From contig JAYJMM010000118.1 of assembly GCA_037349105.1 (NCBI GenBank), positions 2,041,001 through 2,105,000 on the forward strand: a stretch of DNA of 64,000 nucleotides, read 5' to 3'. This DNA is from Limnomonas spitsbergensis (taxonomy: Eukaryota > Chlorophyta > Chlorophyceae > Chlamydomonadales). The notes under the pieces are model-generated. The model was not told where the DNA came from. It saw only the letters and a list, made by a program, of their open reading frames with translations, and made no database searches. Shown one piece after another: positions 23,101 through 35,793 of this stretch. How positions within the stretch are numbered: the stretch's first letter is position 1; every line of letters begins with the position of its first letter. A program made the translations under genes and the position numbers.

Positions 23101-26100
23101 TCCCCCCATCCCTTGCCCCCCCCCCTAAGGTCGTCTGAATGTCCTGGCTAATGTGGTGCGCAAGCCCATGCGCCAGATCTTCAGCGAATTCAGCGGCAAG
23201 CCGGTGAGAGAGAGACAAAGGCCACTGGGCCTCTTGCTGCAAAGGGAGCAGTCGTGGGTGGTGAAACCACCTTGTCTGTTGGGTGATTCAGCTTGAGTTT
23301 AGCACATATCTGACCAACCCTGTCTGCAAAACCCTTTGTACCCTCAATCCATGCAGGGCCACGCCGGCGAGGACGAGTACACAGGGAGCGGTGACGTCAA
23401 ATACCACTTGGGCACCTCCTACAACCGGCCCACTACCACGGGGAAGATGGTCGCGTTGTCGCTCATGGCCAACCCAAGGTAAGAGAGCTAACGAAACAGA
23501 GGTAGATAAATAAATGAATCAACACAGCCTGAGGCCGGCTCACCACCGGCGGTACGATGGATGCGCTATCCCTCATGACTAACAAATCAAGTCATGGTAG
23601 TGGTGTATACGAACACTTATGCAAGACACATGGGTAACCGTGTGCCTTTTAATGAATGCCAGTATCAATTGGTATGAACTTGTATTTTTCGGTGTTAACT
23701 GGTATTTATTAGTATGAAGCTCGGTATGAAGCGGTATTAATCTGCTGACCTTATCTAACTTCCTGTAACAGTATGGACCTGTGTTCATTTATCTGCCGGC
23801 AAGCCAGCCGCACCACCTGGTGGAAGCATGGGGTAGGCTGCCAACGTGCACCCTGTCTCAGGCTGATGAGCATGACCCCCTCCTCCCCCCCCTCCTGTGT
23901 CCCCTTCTCCAGTCATCTTGAGGCGGTGAATACTGTGGTGCTGGGCAAGGTGCGCGCCAAGCAGTTTTACGGCGACGACAACGAGCGCCTCAAGTCCATG
24001 CCCATCTTGCTGCATGGAGATGGAGCTTTCAGTGGGCAGGTGGGCCTGGGTTATGGTCACTCTGGGGCGCCTTTATCACAGGAAGAGCTTGGAATCGTAA
24101 TTAATATCAGTGATTTTCTCAGTGCTTCGGGCAATCAATCGATCTGTTATAAAACCTCTCCAATGCTCGTAACGAACATTTTCCAGTTTCTCAGGATTTT
24201 CCATGTTTTCTGAATAGGTCCAGCAGTGTATTGCTCTCTTATTCTGCCTGTACCCTCCCCCTCTCGCACCACTCGAGGCATGATGCCGGGCATGGTGTAT
24301 GAGAGCCCAAACATGAACAGCTTCACTGACTTGGTGACCCCATGCCGCATGCCGCCCTCACCTTCCGCATCACCCAGGGCATCGTGTACGAGACCCTGGA
24401 CATGAGCGGCCTCATTGATTACACCGTCGGTGGCTGCATCCACATCGTCGTCAACAACCAGGTAGGATCAGGGTGGAGGTACAGCAACGACAGCCAGACT
24501 AGGAACAAAATGAACAGCTTCTACACCTGCTTGTCCTAATGGTCCAGGATTTATGTCTCTGCTGCTCATCTCAGCCCATCAACCAACACATCCTGTCCAT
24601 ATGCCGTCAGAGCTGCGGCTAACTGCCCCCTCCTGCCACCCGCCTCGTCCCTCAACCCCTCTCTTATGACCTGACGGCTGATAGGCCACCTTCTGCCACG
24701 ATAGCCACACACCTGCCTTGAGAGCTGCGAGCCTAGCTGCCTGAGCTGCTAGCCAAGGTACCCCTCAGCCCAAGCTAAGCAAGCCTATGCCCAAGCTATA
24801 AATCCTTCCGGTATAAGGTTCCCCCCCCTTCCGGCGGTCTCCTCTTCCTCGTTCCCAGGTGGCTTTCACCACTGACCCCAAGGACGGCCGCTCCAGCCCA
24901 TACTGCACTGACGTGGCCAAGTCTCTGAATGCGCCCATCTTTCATGTGAATGGGGACGACGTGGAGGCGGTGGTGCGCGTACACCAGCTGGCGGCAGAGT
25001 GGCGCCAGGTGCGCATGGGGGGCGGGGCATGGTGGCCGGGGCTGGTATGAGTGCACCAAATGACAGCAGACTGGCACCAGGTGTGCAAGAGTTGATGGTG
25101 GTGAGCGAGCATCAGCAGTAGAGTGGCGCCAGGTGTGTGTCATTGTAGGAGCCAGGGGTGTGTGGCTCATATGTTCGGGGGGCAGACACTTGTGTGCGTT
25201 AGCTGTGTTTGCCATCTATGGCATGCTGGTGTCTGTCGCATCTTGTTGCGCTCTTCCAGCTTGCTTCTTTTCCAGCTTCCATTTCTATCCCTGTCTATGA
25301 AAAAGGCGGGTGGATGGACTCTTTGGTCCTGCAGCCACTGGTACACTCTACTAAGATTTTGGACGACAAGACAAACTGGTGCACAAAGGCATGCCCCCGC
25401 TTGCGTCAACCTGCTTGGCTCTTCCCCTTAACTTTTCACCAACCTGAACCCTAAACCCAGGCCCTAAACCTGAACCCTCCCCTGGCAGACCATAACCCCA
25501 AACCCTGCCCCTTCTCCCTGACAGACTGTATTCCTAAACCCTGCCCCCCCCCCTCACAGACCTTTAAGACTGATGTGGTGGTTGACCTGGTTTGCTACCG
25601 CAAGTACGGCCACAACGAGATTGACGAGCCCATGTTCACCCAGCCCATGATGTACAAGAAGATCAAGCAGCACATGGACCCGCACAAGATGTATATTCAG
25701 AAGCTGCTGTCAGAGGGCTCCGTGTCGGAGGTGAGGGGGCGGGGAGGAGGGTGAGGGTTTAGGGGCTCAATTTGTCATTAGAATTCTAAACCCTAGGGAG
25801 GTGTGTCAGCAGAATCCTAAATGCTAGGATGGTGAGGTAGCAGTGAAGGAAGTGAGGATTTGAGGTGCAGGCTTAAGCTGAACACTCAATCCTAGGGATC
25901 TCAGTCATAAATGACAGGGCTGGGCGTTAAGTGAAGGCTTTGAATTCAAATTACTAGCTTCCTGTAATCCTGAACTGAAGTTGTTGGGGAGTGAGGGTCC
26001 AAATTTGAGCAAAACCCTACACCATCAGAGGGGAGGCTGCAAGGAGGGACACAAGCGCTGGTCTGTGTGGCTGCCTTGATATGCGCCTCGCCCGATATAT

Positions 26101-29100
26101 TGTATATCTATTAACAACCCTTCCCTCCTCCCTCTCTGACCCACAGGACCAGATCAAGGCGATCCACGCCCAGAACCTTCAGATCCTGAGTGATGAGTTT
26201 GAGGCTGGCAAGAGCTACACGCCCACCAAGAAGGACTGGCTGGCATCCCACTGGACTGGCTTCAACTCACCAGCACAGATCAGCAGGATCAGGAACACCG
26301 GTGAGATATGCACAAAGGGGGAGCAGGGGGGGAGGTGCCTGCAGCCCTGTGCTGTTTGTATCCCGCCGCTCTCATGCCCATCATACCCATCATGCTCCAG
26401 ATAGGGGGGAGGAACAGCCTCTCCTTCAAAATGTCGAGATTGTGTATGAGCCCTAGGACTTTCCCCCTCTAAACTCTGGAGCGCGAGACCTGGCGCTGGG
26501 GCCCGGTGAACATCATTGGTGACTGGGTCCGCCTTGCCTTTCATCTAACACGTGGTTCTGATGTAAGGGGTGTGGTGCATGAATTGAACACGGGTACCTA
26601 TTAAGGATACGTGGTATGGTCCCCTTTCGCATCATGCTGGTCGTGTGGGGTTGGTGCCATGCAACACTGAGTTGCAGTTCGTTTTGCTCCTCACGGCAAG
26701 GCCTGCTCCTCGCAGCATCCCCACCCACATAAGGATGTGCTTGTCACTATGTGTTTATCCATGATATGCTCTCAGTCATGGACCTGTGGCGGCCCTTCGT
26801 TGGGCTGAAGCGCTGGGTTGTCTGCCTGACCTCTTGCCTTATTTCCTGCCCAGGTGTGAAGATGGACCTGCTCAAGCAGGTGGGGGTGTCCATCACGGAG
26901 CTGCCGGAGCACTTCACCCCGCACAAGCAGATCAGGAAGGTGTATGACAACAGGCGGGCCATGATCGACTCAGGTGAAGGGCGGGAGGGAGCAGGAGAGG
27001 GAGGGGAGGGGAAGGGCGGAGGAGCGGGAGAGAGGAAGGGAAAGGAACGGGGAAAGGAGGGAAGAAAGCTGCTGCTCTGCTTACCAGGTTGAATGGCCCA
27101 TCCATCCAGGATGGGGGTCCAGCACAGAGTTTCTTTTTTCGTGACGCAACTACATGTCAGCTACTCTCCAGCCATTGGCTGGAGGCCCCATTTGTGGCCA
27201 GCCTTGCTGCTTTCGTCACCATTCGCAGGCCGGTCCAGGTCTTAAAGTCCTTATTGGGTTTTTATCAGACACTAGGCGGCCTGCCAAAGTTGAAGTTTTT
27301 GCACACAAAAAATACACTGGACTCCAGCATGAGGGGTCAAAGGGTGCCAGCGGGTTATGAGTGGGTGCTTCATATCAGTGTCTCATGCCGCGCAAATTAC
27401 TTCACTCCCACGGCCCGTGTTGAGATGTTGGCTTCCTTGTTTCACGCCGGGCCTGTTGCTTTCTTGCAGGCGAGGGTATTGACTGGGGGATGGCCGAGGC
27501 GCTGGCCTTCGCCACCCTGGTGTCTGAGGGCAACCACGTGCGGTTGAGCGGGCAGGACGTGGAGCGGGGCACCTTCACACACAGGTGAGCAGGTCAACTC
27601 CACACTTCTTAGGGTAGCGGTGCACCTCCACACATAGTGACGTAGTTGAGCAGATCACGTCCATACTTACTAGGGGCTTGGTGTACCTTCACACAGAAGA
27701 GTTGTGCGACCCGGGGGTGGGGGGCAGCTTGGCCATGGGTGCGCCAATGTGGCATGGAACAGAAACGTATGGCGTCACCTGTATCTTGGCTGGGGGGTCT
27801 GATTGGAGGCTGGCCTGCAGGAGCAGCACAGGAATATAGGGCCGTGGCCCAAACCTCCTGCTGCAACCCTGGCTGCTGTGCGATTTTTTTGTAGCTGGCC
27901 AGCAGTTTTCCTTTTTCCGTGGCTTGGCTGCATGTCACCTACATTTCGGCTACCAAGGAGGCCTCTTGCCGCCAAGGGCAGCGTGAGCGACCAGTAAAGG
28001 ATGGGCCCCGCTGATCTACTAGCCCTCCCACAACAACCACGCAAGCCTTGCCCGCCTTACCTGTCAAGTGAACGCCATCCCTCGCTTCAATTATCACTCC
28101 AACTCCACCCCTCTCTTCAACTGTCATTTAAATTTATCCCATGCTTCCTTTCCCCCCTAGGCATGCTGTGGTCGCTGATCAGACATCCGGCGAGAAGTAC
28201 ACCCCACTGTCTGCGGTGTACCCTGGCCAGAAGCCTGGCCTGTTCACCGTGTCTAACTCCTCTCTCAGCGAGTACGGCGTGCTTGGCTTTGAGCTGGGGT
28301 ACAGCGTGGAGAACCCCAACAGCCTGGTCATCTGGGAGGCACAGTTTGGAGACTTCGCGAACACGGCACAGGTGTGCATATGTGTACAGGAGCAGGTGTA
28401 ATTATGTGTACAGAGGCAGGTGTGAATGTTTGTGCAAGGACAGGTGGGACTTAGTGTACAGAGGCAGGTGTGAATGTTTGTGCAAGGACAGATGTGAACA
28501 TGTGTACAGAGGCAGGTGTGAATGTTTCCATGTCCACCACCTCCATCATGCACCCACTCTGTATGTACCCTCTTGGCCTGCAGGTTATCTTCGACCAGTT
28601 CCTGAGCAGCGGCGAGTCCAAGTGGTTGCGCCAGTCTGGCCTGGTGGTGCTGCTGCCTCACGGCTATGACGGTCAGGGGCCGGAGCACAGCAGTGGACGC
28701 ATGGAGCGCTTCCTGCAGGTGGGCGGGGTTTGAGGGGAGCATGGGCAGGATGGGAGGAGGGGGGAGAGTGAGCAGGACGGGTGGAGAGAGGTGTGCAGGT
28801 GGGGTTGGAGCCGCGAGGTTGAGCTCTGTCAAGGCCGGAGGAGTGGGGAGAATAGGCAGGGCAGGAGGATGTGCGTGCAAAACAGCCCACTCGGTCACTC
28901 CATCTCTGCAGGGACTACCGGTATTGAGGACTTATCCTGATGGCTGCAGACCAAGTAGCCGACCAACAGGGGTCCTTGGGAGGATCACAATCCTGCATGT
29001 CCTCGCCTTCACCCTAAATGTTCAAGAGCCTGCTCGAAGCACCTCTTGCGCTCACTGCCTCCTCAAAGGCAGAGCAACCTGCACCGTCCCTGGACAGTCC

Positions 29101-31202
29101 CAACTGGCGGCGCACACACCATCACACCACAAATACACACACCGCCAGCATTCTCGCACCACGAACATTCACACAATCATTTATCATCTACTCATTCGCA
29201 GCCTGATCAGCAGCATCACAAGACGGAAGCAGTTATTCCAAAATTGCATGCCTCCCTCCTTTTGCCCTGTGGATCCGGCCACCTTAACCCCCTCAAGCCC
29301 CTACCCCTCCCCCCATGTTTCTGAACCCTAAACCCGAACCCTTAACCCCGACCCTGAATACTCTCCGTAGATGTCTGACGAGAACCCGTATGAGCTCCCC
29401 AACGTGGACGAGACCAAGTGGTTCACCGGCGCCCACCTGGGGACCCAGGTCCAGGCCACCAACTGGCAGATTGTCAACTGCACCACGCCGGCAAACCTGT
29501 TCCACGTGCTGCGCCGACAGGTGCTCGCTGCCGATGGGGAAGGGGGGGCGTGTTTTCTGCCGGTAAAAAGAATTGCCGCCCGTCATCATCTCCTTCAGGC
29601 TTCTGAATTTGTTGTTTGAATCTAGTTATGTGATCGGCAGGGAGGAACTGAAACAATGGCTGGGAGATAGGCCCATACTGACATACCGCAGCAAATTAAA
29701 AGCCACCATAATTTAGACCTTTATGTTATGTCAAACAAAATGGGTTGGAACCCTCTGGTTGGAACTGAAACACTGACGTGCGTCCGTGTATATTTCTCAA
29801 TTGCCGCCTTGAAGTGGGGATGTGGGCATGGCGCCTGACGTAGGGCCACCAACACTGCCTGGTGCCTGCCATCCTCAACCTGGTTAAGCTGGCAGACGGC
29901 CTGCTTTGCACGTTGCAATTTGGTTATTTTCCATATATATCCGGATCCAGGCTGCCTTGCCCGCAACCCCTGACTCGGACCCCAACAGCTTCCCATCCGC
30001 TTCCTCCCCCGCTCCCCGCAGATCCACCGCCAGTTCCGCAAGCCTCTGGTGATCTTCACGCCCAAGAACCTGCTCCGCCATCCCAAGTGCAAGAGCGGGC
30101 TGTACGAGTTTGACGACGAGGCCGATGATGCCGGCATTGTGGGCGTGCGCTTCAAGCGCCTCATCATGGACGACACTGGTAACCTGCCCAAGGACCGCGC
30201 GCCGCGCCCGCCGACGGAGGATGCTTGCAAGTGAGAAGTAGGAGGAGCCATGGGTTCATCCAATTGGGAATCTAGGGGGGGGCAGGCCCAGGCTGAGTCA
30301 CGAGTGCATGGGGTCTATGCCAGATTACCAGGATGCGAGAAGCTGGGAGTAATAATATGGTCCAATACAGGTCCACCAGGATCCTTGTTGTACTGAAAGG
30401 TATTCAAGCAGCTGTTGGTATCCCGGTATACTGGCACTTGCAAGGGCATGCTTAATTCCCCCCGTGACACTTCCCACCCTCCCCCCTCTTCTGCCCAGGC
30501 GCGTTGTCTTCTGCGCTGGCAAGGTCTTCTACGACCTGCATGCCAAGCGCGAGGAGATGGGTTTGGACCAGGGCCAGATCGCGGTGGTGCGTCTGGAGCA
30601 GCTCGCTCCGTTCCCCTTCGACCTGGTGTGCCGAGAGCTGAGGCGCTACCCCAACGCGGAGGTGGTGTGGTGCCAGGAGGAGCCCATGAACATGGGCGCG
30701 TACTTCCATGTACAACCACGCATGATCTCCTGCCTTAAGTGAGTGATACTGAAGGGGAGTGGGGACGGACGAGTCAGGAGGAGGAGGGGGGTGGTCTGAG
30801 GGGAAGGGAGGAGGGGGGACAAGGGAGAGGAGCAGGTCAGCGGGAGCGGGGAGATGGATGGGATGAGGAATGAGGAAGGAGAGAGAATTGTGTGTAGAAC
30901 GGCGGAGAAGGAGAGGCTGGAGGGCTTGCAAGCGGCCAGCACCGTAACTGCACTGATGAGATCAAGAGGCGAGAGGTGCTGTGTCGTCCATGCCTAATTT
31001 TGCTCTTCTACAGAATCACACTTTTAAACTGCCCCCCTGTGTTCCGCTCAGGTCTGAGAGCCGGGCTGCCCCTGATGGCCGCATCAGCTACGCCGGCCGA
31101 GACCCGTCGGCCTCGACTGCGACTGGTTTCGGAGAGGTTCACAAGAAGGAGCAGGCAGACCTGCTGAATGAGGCGTTAGACATGTCGACGCTGCCCGCGT
31201 GA
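20137..31202 (+). CDS. OGDH: 2-oxoglutarate dehydrogenase E1 component, mitochondrial (21 exons, complete)
   Basis: Thiamine-diphosphate E1 subunit of the 2-oxoglutarate dehydrogenase complex of the TCA cycle. It decarboxylates 2-oxoglutarate and passes the succinyl group to the E2 lipoyl domain. Exons: 20137-20383, 20480-20625, 20764-20876, 21358-21475, 21829-21894, 22597-22804, 23130-23203, 23357-23478, 23913-24039, 24378-24461, 24859-25008, 25560-25730, 26147-26300, 26854-26973, 27470-27584, 28161-28371, 28584-28718, 29371-29520, 30022-30230, 30499-30738, 31052-31202. All phases agree and the product is 1,036 aa, the usual family length. The Arg/Ser-rich N-terminus ([20 protein letters not shown]) looks like a mitochondrial presequence. 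Landmarks: IGMPHRGRLNVL (~300), [10 protein letters not shown] (~400, TPP/Mg), [11 protein letters not shown] (~435, plant-like), [13 protein letters not shown] (~503), [15 protein letters not shown] (~660), [15 protein letters not shown] (~706), [13 protein letters not shown] (~730) and [15 protein letters not shown] (~766). No broken exon was seen. Confidence 0.96.
25440..25560. repeat. CCCTAAA-like degenerate repeats in an intron
   Basis: In the intron just before the exon at 25560, the motif AACCCTAAACC and variants (CCCTAAACCTGAACCC, CCTAAACCCTG) recur. It resembles plant-type telomere repeats but is irregular. Similar motifs occur at 29320-29350 and at 49770-49785. Confidence 0.55.
28380..28530. 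repeat. Intronic minisatellite, about 54-base unit
   Basis: The unit GTGTACAGAGGCAGGTGTGA plus a TGTTTGTGCAAGGACAG part is present roughly three times directly after the donor of the exon ending at 28371 in the 2-oxoglutarate dehydrogenase gene. Confidence 0.8.
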
Positions 31203-31708
31203 GGGATGAAGCTGGCTGGCTGGCCTAGAAGTAGGGGGGGAAGACAGGCAGGGGCATATGGGTTCCGGAGCTACTTGCTCTGAACCCCTCTGCCCACGCT
31301 GTCTGCTGGATTGGACAACACAGTGATGCTTATTGAGTGATCTCGCAGAAGTGTGGGAGGGGAGGTACGGGAGGCGTGCGATTATATGCTGCAGCTTGGG
31401 TAATGAGCCACAGGCTCAGTCGTGATATAGTGGTGGCGTTTGTTGAACACTTGCGCTTGGATAATTCTGTGTCCTCAAGCTTGTAATAAGTAGAATGTAG
31501 TTTCTAAACATCATCCTTTGCAGCCTTTTTCGTTGTGAAGCTGACGGCTGCTCTGTTGGGGGATGGTCCTCACTGGATCCCAAAACAAGGTTGCTGCTAG
31601 ACATTGTTTCACACCCGAGAAACTGTCGCTGTGCGGGACTGATAAATTACCCCCCTCTAAGAAATCCAGTACAGTACTGGGTGGTAACATACCCTGGTAG
31701 TGTAGCTG
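31203..31708. other. 3' flank of OGDH
   Basis: Contains the presumed 3' UTR up to about 31500. No gene recognised afterwards. Confidence 0.4.
31482..31486 (+). terminator. Candidate TGTAA poly(A) signal of OGDH
   Basis: TGTAA lies 280 bases after the stop codon. A typical chlorophyte distance and motif, but short. Confidence 0.4.
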
Positions 31709-31785
31709 GTCAATGACGTAAAATCGCTGAGCCCTAGTCACGGTAAAACAGCTCGACCGCGTCGGCATTCAACTATCTTTGGGGG
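31709..31785 (-). mobile_element. Diverged LINE 3'-tail copy
   Basis: GTCAATGACGTAAAATCGCT, then CTCGACCGCGTCGGCATTCA. The same order of blocks as the LINE tail, with many substitutions. Minus orientation. Confidence 0.55.
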
Positions 31786-32204
31786 AACTTGAGAAAGTGC
31801 AGCTGGTGTAACATCTACCGGCTGAGGCACAACACCCTCCACCATACCTGGCCCACTCTGGTAATACGAGTCCTGAAGTAATTGATTCACTCTTGCCTTC
31901 TCATACAAGATTTCACATTCACTCTTGCCTTATCATACAAGACTTCACGAGTTGGAACACAATTTGAAGTCCATGAGGCGACATGCAAGATGTGCACGGA
32001 GACATTTCATTGATATGTTCTTCGTTTGCTTAATCGACTTTCTTTAATTTTGACTTGTTCAGGGCTCGACTCAACAAGGGCAGGGACATTCGCAATGCCT
32101 TTTCCTCTTACATACTATTCCGACCTTTCATTCAGAGGTGCAGGGGGGTACTTTCCCTCTCCTCTGTGTCCCATTCGCTCTTTTACCCTCATGCTTTCAG
32201 CTCC

Positions 32205-32290
32205 CTTCTCCCAACTTCCCTGTTGGATGCCCAAGCGGCCCAGTCCTCTCGAGCGGGGCCCAGAGGTTAAGAACGGTGCATACCATCATA
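32205..32290 (+). mobile_element. LINE 3'-tail copy, plus orientation
   Basis: GATGCCCAAGCGGCCCAGTC and GAGCGGGGCCCAGAGGTTAA match the tail in the plus direction. It overlaps the start of the tandem repeat that follows. Confidence 0.55.
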
Positions 32291-32520
32291 CCTGCTGAAT
32301 GCTCGGCCACGTGGGGCTGGTAGAGATGAGCAACATCAATTCTAGCTACCATGCACAGCCAGGGCCATGGTGCAGCCATGCCCCCCTATGTGTAAAACGG
32401 TGCATACCCGCTGGGCCCTGCTGAACGCTCGGCCTCGTGGGGCTGGTAGGGGATGACAAGGCTCAATTCCAGGTACCATGCACAGCCTGGGCCATGGTGC
32501 AGCCATGCCATCCTCTTATT
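32276..32520. repeat. Tandem duplication, about 122-base unit
   Basis: Two diverged copies (from 32276 and from 32399), each running from GTGCATAC through CTCGGCC.CGTGGGGCTGG to CCATGCACAGCC.GGGCCATG. An inverted, related copy lies at 35700-35793 and is interrupted by the 35.8-45.1 kb insertion. Confidence 0.75.
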
Positions 32521-32879
32521 TGAGGGGGCAGGAACATGGAACCCGGCATTTCGGCGGGGGAGAGAAGATCGTGTGGCAGGTTCGATCCCTCAACCTCTAG
32601 GCATGAATGCCCCTCCCACATGAGGGGGCAGTAACATGGAACCCGGGAAAGCAGCGCCCAGAGGTGTAACGTCTTTAGGATTCGTTTAAGCTCAGGCTTT
32701 CCCCAGGTCGATTATAAATCATTAAGTTTGGTGATGCTGATGCGAGTACTTCTGATCTGAGTAATATCATGCGACACCATAGTTACCAAGTGCAGGTGAT
32801 CCACATTGCACAACAAGCTCCCCTCAAGTGTGCCATGAAGCCAGATGTGAATCTCCATGCCGGTGGTTCAGAGACTAAA

Positions 32880-32965
32880 AGTCAATAACGTTACACCTCT
32901 GGGCCCGCTCAAAGCTCGGCCGCGTGGGCGCCCAACTGTTCAGAAGGGAGAAAAGAAGACACTAA
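32880..32965 (-). mobile_element. LINE 3'-tail copy
   Basis: GTCAATAACGTTACACCTCT, GGGCCCGCTCAAAGCTCGG and CCAACTGTTCAGAAGGGAG. Nearly identical to the copy at 46746. Minus orientation. A further partial tail lies at 33115-33155. Confidence 0.85.
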
Positions 32966-33409
32966 AAGGAAGAGGGGGGAAAGGAGCAAAAGGAGAGGCC
33001 AGGAAGGTAGAGAAGACCAAGATCGACACCTGAGTACCGCTAGAGACTAGCACTCAACAAAGCCTCTGAGAAAAGAAAATTCCACAAAAGCAAGCGTATC
33101 CCACATTCCCACCCCTGCTTGGCCGCGAGGGCGCCCCACTGATCAAAAGGGAGAAGAGAAGAAACTAAAAAGGGGGCAAACACCAACAACAAAAAGAAAG
33201 GATCAAAAGGGAAGGCCAGAAAGGAGCCTATAAGTATGTGGGACCTTTGCCTTCAGACCGTTATGAATTGACTGCTGCATGAACAGCAACAGCTGGTGGC
33301 AAGTGAAGCCAAAAGTACAATACTGCACACAATTCAGTAATTACAACACAGACATGGCCTTTTGTCTGTCCCTTCACTTCCCCCCCCCCTTTTCCAATTT
33401 TCTGCCCCT

Positions 33410-33475
33410 GTTAATGAGGCGCCCACGCGGCCGAGCCTTTTTTGAGCAGGGCCCAGAGGTGTAACGTCATTGAAC
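33410..33475 (+). mobile_element. LINE 3'-tail copy, plus orientation
   Basis: GAGGCGCCCACGCGGCCGAG followed by TTTTTTGAGCAGGGCCCAGA and a GTGTAACGTCATTGA end. This is the clean plus-strand form of the tail. Confidence 0.85.
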
Positions 33476-33715
33476 AACACAGACATTCTTCGACCTCCTT
33501 TGGGACAATTTATCAGCAGCCTTCCGGTCATTCCCAGCCGCCATGCAAATGCCTACAATCTATTGATCGAGGGCGCCCTTTACACCAGGCAGTGCCCCTA
33601 TGTGCCCCTTCATGGCAATAGCAATTATCAATATTAGTAGACCAATCAAGATCAATTGATCAACCCTCTCTCTATCTCGCCTGAGAAAGGAGATTTTGTT
33701 CCACATCTGCTGTAA

Positions 33716-35097
33716 TCAATCTGCACGCCTTGAGTACACCATCAATGTTTTCTTGAACCACGACACCGTTGCTCGCTCCCGTGCCGCCCTACTGGCGTTG
33801 GCATCGAAATCAAAGCCGAGCTTCTGCATTTCGCTAATGATGTACCCATTGCCCTGCTCATTGACATGGTGGTGGCCACCCTGACCAGGTACCGCCCACG
33901 AGGTCAGGATGTTGCGCTTGGCGTGGCGTACCAGGTTGGCCAAGTAAATGCTTTCAAACCGCTTCGGAATGTGTTCCCCGACCTCTAGGCTGACCACCCA
34001 GTCGAACTGGCGGCTGACCCACTTGCGCCCGGTCAAGTCCAGGAACTGCACTGCCCCCTTGGTCACTATCTCGATGTTCTCAGCACCATCAAAGCCAGAC
34101 CACTGGATGCCTGTGCCAGCCTCCTGAAGACATTTACCGTACTGGCCTGCGTTGTGGGGGTACACAGAACACACCAAGCATTCAGAATTTCCAGATTCCA
34201 GATTTGGACAACCCTTAGATTGCCACCAAGGTTGTAAGAGCGGGCTCTTGAAGCTTGCTTAACATCCAATATTCCGATGGACAAAAACAAAAGTAAAAAA
34301 TACAAAAGCAAAGGGGTGACCAGACGCAGCTGGAAATCAACCACCCCTCGCGGCGGAAAAGCCGGAAGTTCATGCCTTTCAGCTCCAGGCCCCCACAGGC
34401 CTGGTCGCTCCCTGGTAGTTTCTAAAATCCTTTGAGAGGAAAGAGCCATTGCGTAAGAGGAGGCCCTAGCATGCCATGCACCCGCACATCCTAGCTCGCA
34501 CACAGACATGTTCACCCAACACATACCGCCATACCGGTAAAAGGGTTTTCTGCACTCACCCATGCCAGCTCCGAAATCTCCGACGCTAGCGTTGGACCCC
34601 ACTGCCTCCACCAAGAAGCCGCAGAGACCTACGTCCACTATCTGGTTGCCTCCAACCCCCTGCGAGTCCAGTGCCAAGCAGAACCCTCCCGTCGGCCCAA
34701 CGCCGTGCACTTGGCAATGCAAGGCGCCGTACAGTTTCCGCAACTCCTGCCATTTGCTGGTCACGACGTCCAACCGGCTGCCCAGCATGGGACAGTTCTC
34801 TATGTCCTCGATATCCTCCTGGTCGTCAAGTGTATTGGCGTAGAACTTGATGTCCGCAAGGGGCACAGCGGCACCGAGGTACGACCGGGAAGAAAGGGTT
34901 TCGGGAACATCATGCTGTCTGGGCTGGCCGTTCAGCCTAATTAGCTTTTGGACGTCCAGCTTGTGCTCATAGTGGGACAGAAGTATTGCCGCCGCAGGCA
35001 GCAGCAGGATGAGCAGGCCCAGCAGGAGCGGATGCTTAATCGCCGAGGCGCGCCATCGCCGTATGGCCGAAGACGGGGGCTCTGTATCATTCAGCAT
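33716..35097 (-). CDS. Membrane-anchored class I methyltransferase (METTL24-like?), 2 exons
   Basis: Exons 35097-34560 and 34146-33716 join in phase and give 322 aa. The N-terminus is cytosolic and basic, followed by one hydrophobic segment (HPLLLGLLILLLPAAAILL, about residues 21-40), so a type II signal-anchored protein is expected, probably of the Golgi/secretory pathway. The SAM-binding motif I, VGDFGAGMGQYGKCL, spans the intron. It is followed by WSGFDGAENIEIVTKGAV, by DWVVSLEVGEHIPKRFESIY (motif IV region) and by ILTSWAVPGQGGHHHVNEQG near the substrate end. The E-V-G-E-H-I-P and W-x-x-P-G-Q-x-G-x-x-H-V-N patterns recur in eukaryotic methyltransferase-domain proteins of the METTL24-like kind. 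The substrate is unknown. The intron (34559-34147) has a GTGAGT donor. A candidate TGTAA poly(A) signal lies at 33584-33580 on the minus strand. Confidence 0.82.
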
Positions 35098-35793
35098 CGG
35101 GTAAAAATCACCTTCCTAGGATGTGGCGACAAAAACTTTTATTCGCGTACTGTAAATGTTCACCCTGCACCAGAAATGACAGGTTTCAATCTTGCAGTTT
35201 GATGGGTCTGGATCATCAGTGCAAGAAATTGATGGGACGTAGGCGTACGCACGGGGTAGGATACTAGGATACAAGCATGAGACGAGCATCTACATACAAA
35301 CCCCACTCGCCTGGCCCGTCAACTGTGATTTAAAAGATTCCCTGAAGAGAGGCTTATGATTGGGCTCTACATCTGTCTGCATAGATCCCAACACGCTGCT
35401 TGCGTGCCTCGCGCGGCGCGGCAACCCCACATAATCGCTGCGCCCGATAATGCTCAGCAGTTGCGCGCCGCGCGCCCCGAGGTAAATTGCAATGTAAATT
35501 CTTGATTCTTAAGTATGACACTATGCGCTCCGAACGCATCTCTACGTTCCAAAAATGAAACATGAATGAGATACGGGGCAGCCACATTATCTGTACCTCA
35601 GTACTGGATGGACTCCATACCCAAAGGTTGAGAGATTGAACCCGCCACACGATCTTCTCTCTCCCCCTGTCTACTTCCAAGTTCTTCCCCCTCACCTAGG
35701 ATGTTAGCATGGCTGCACCATGGTCCTGGCTGTGCATGGTAGCTGGAATTGAGCTTAGTCATTCCTGACCAGCCCTACACGGCCGAGCGATCA
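35098..35793. other. Spacer with an inverted copy of the 32.3-kb repeat
   Basis: 35098-35690 contains no recognised gene. 35700-35793 is a reverse-complement relative of the 32276-32520 repeat (GCACCATGG..CTGGCTGTGCATGG, CTGGAATTGAGC) and is cut off by the insertion that starts at 35794. Confidence 0.55.
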
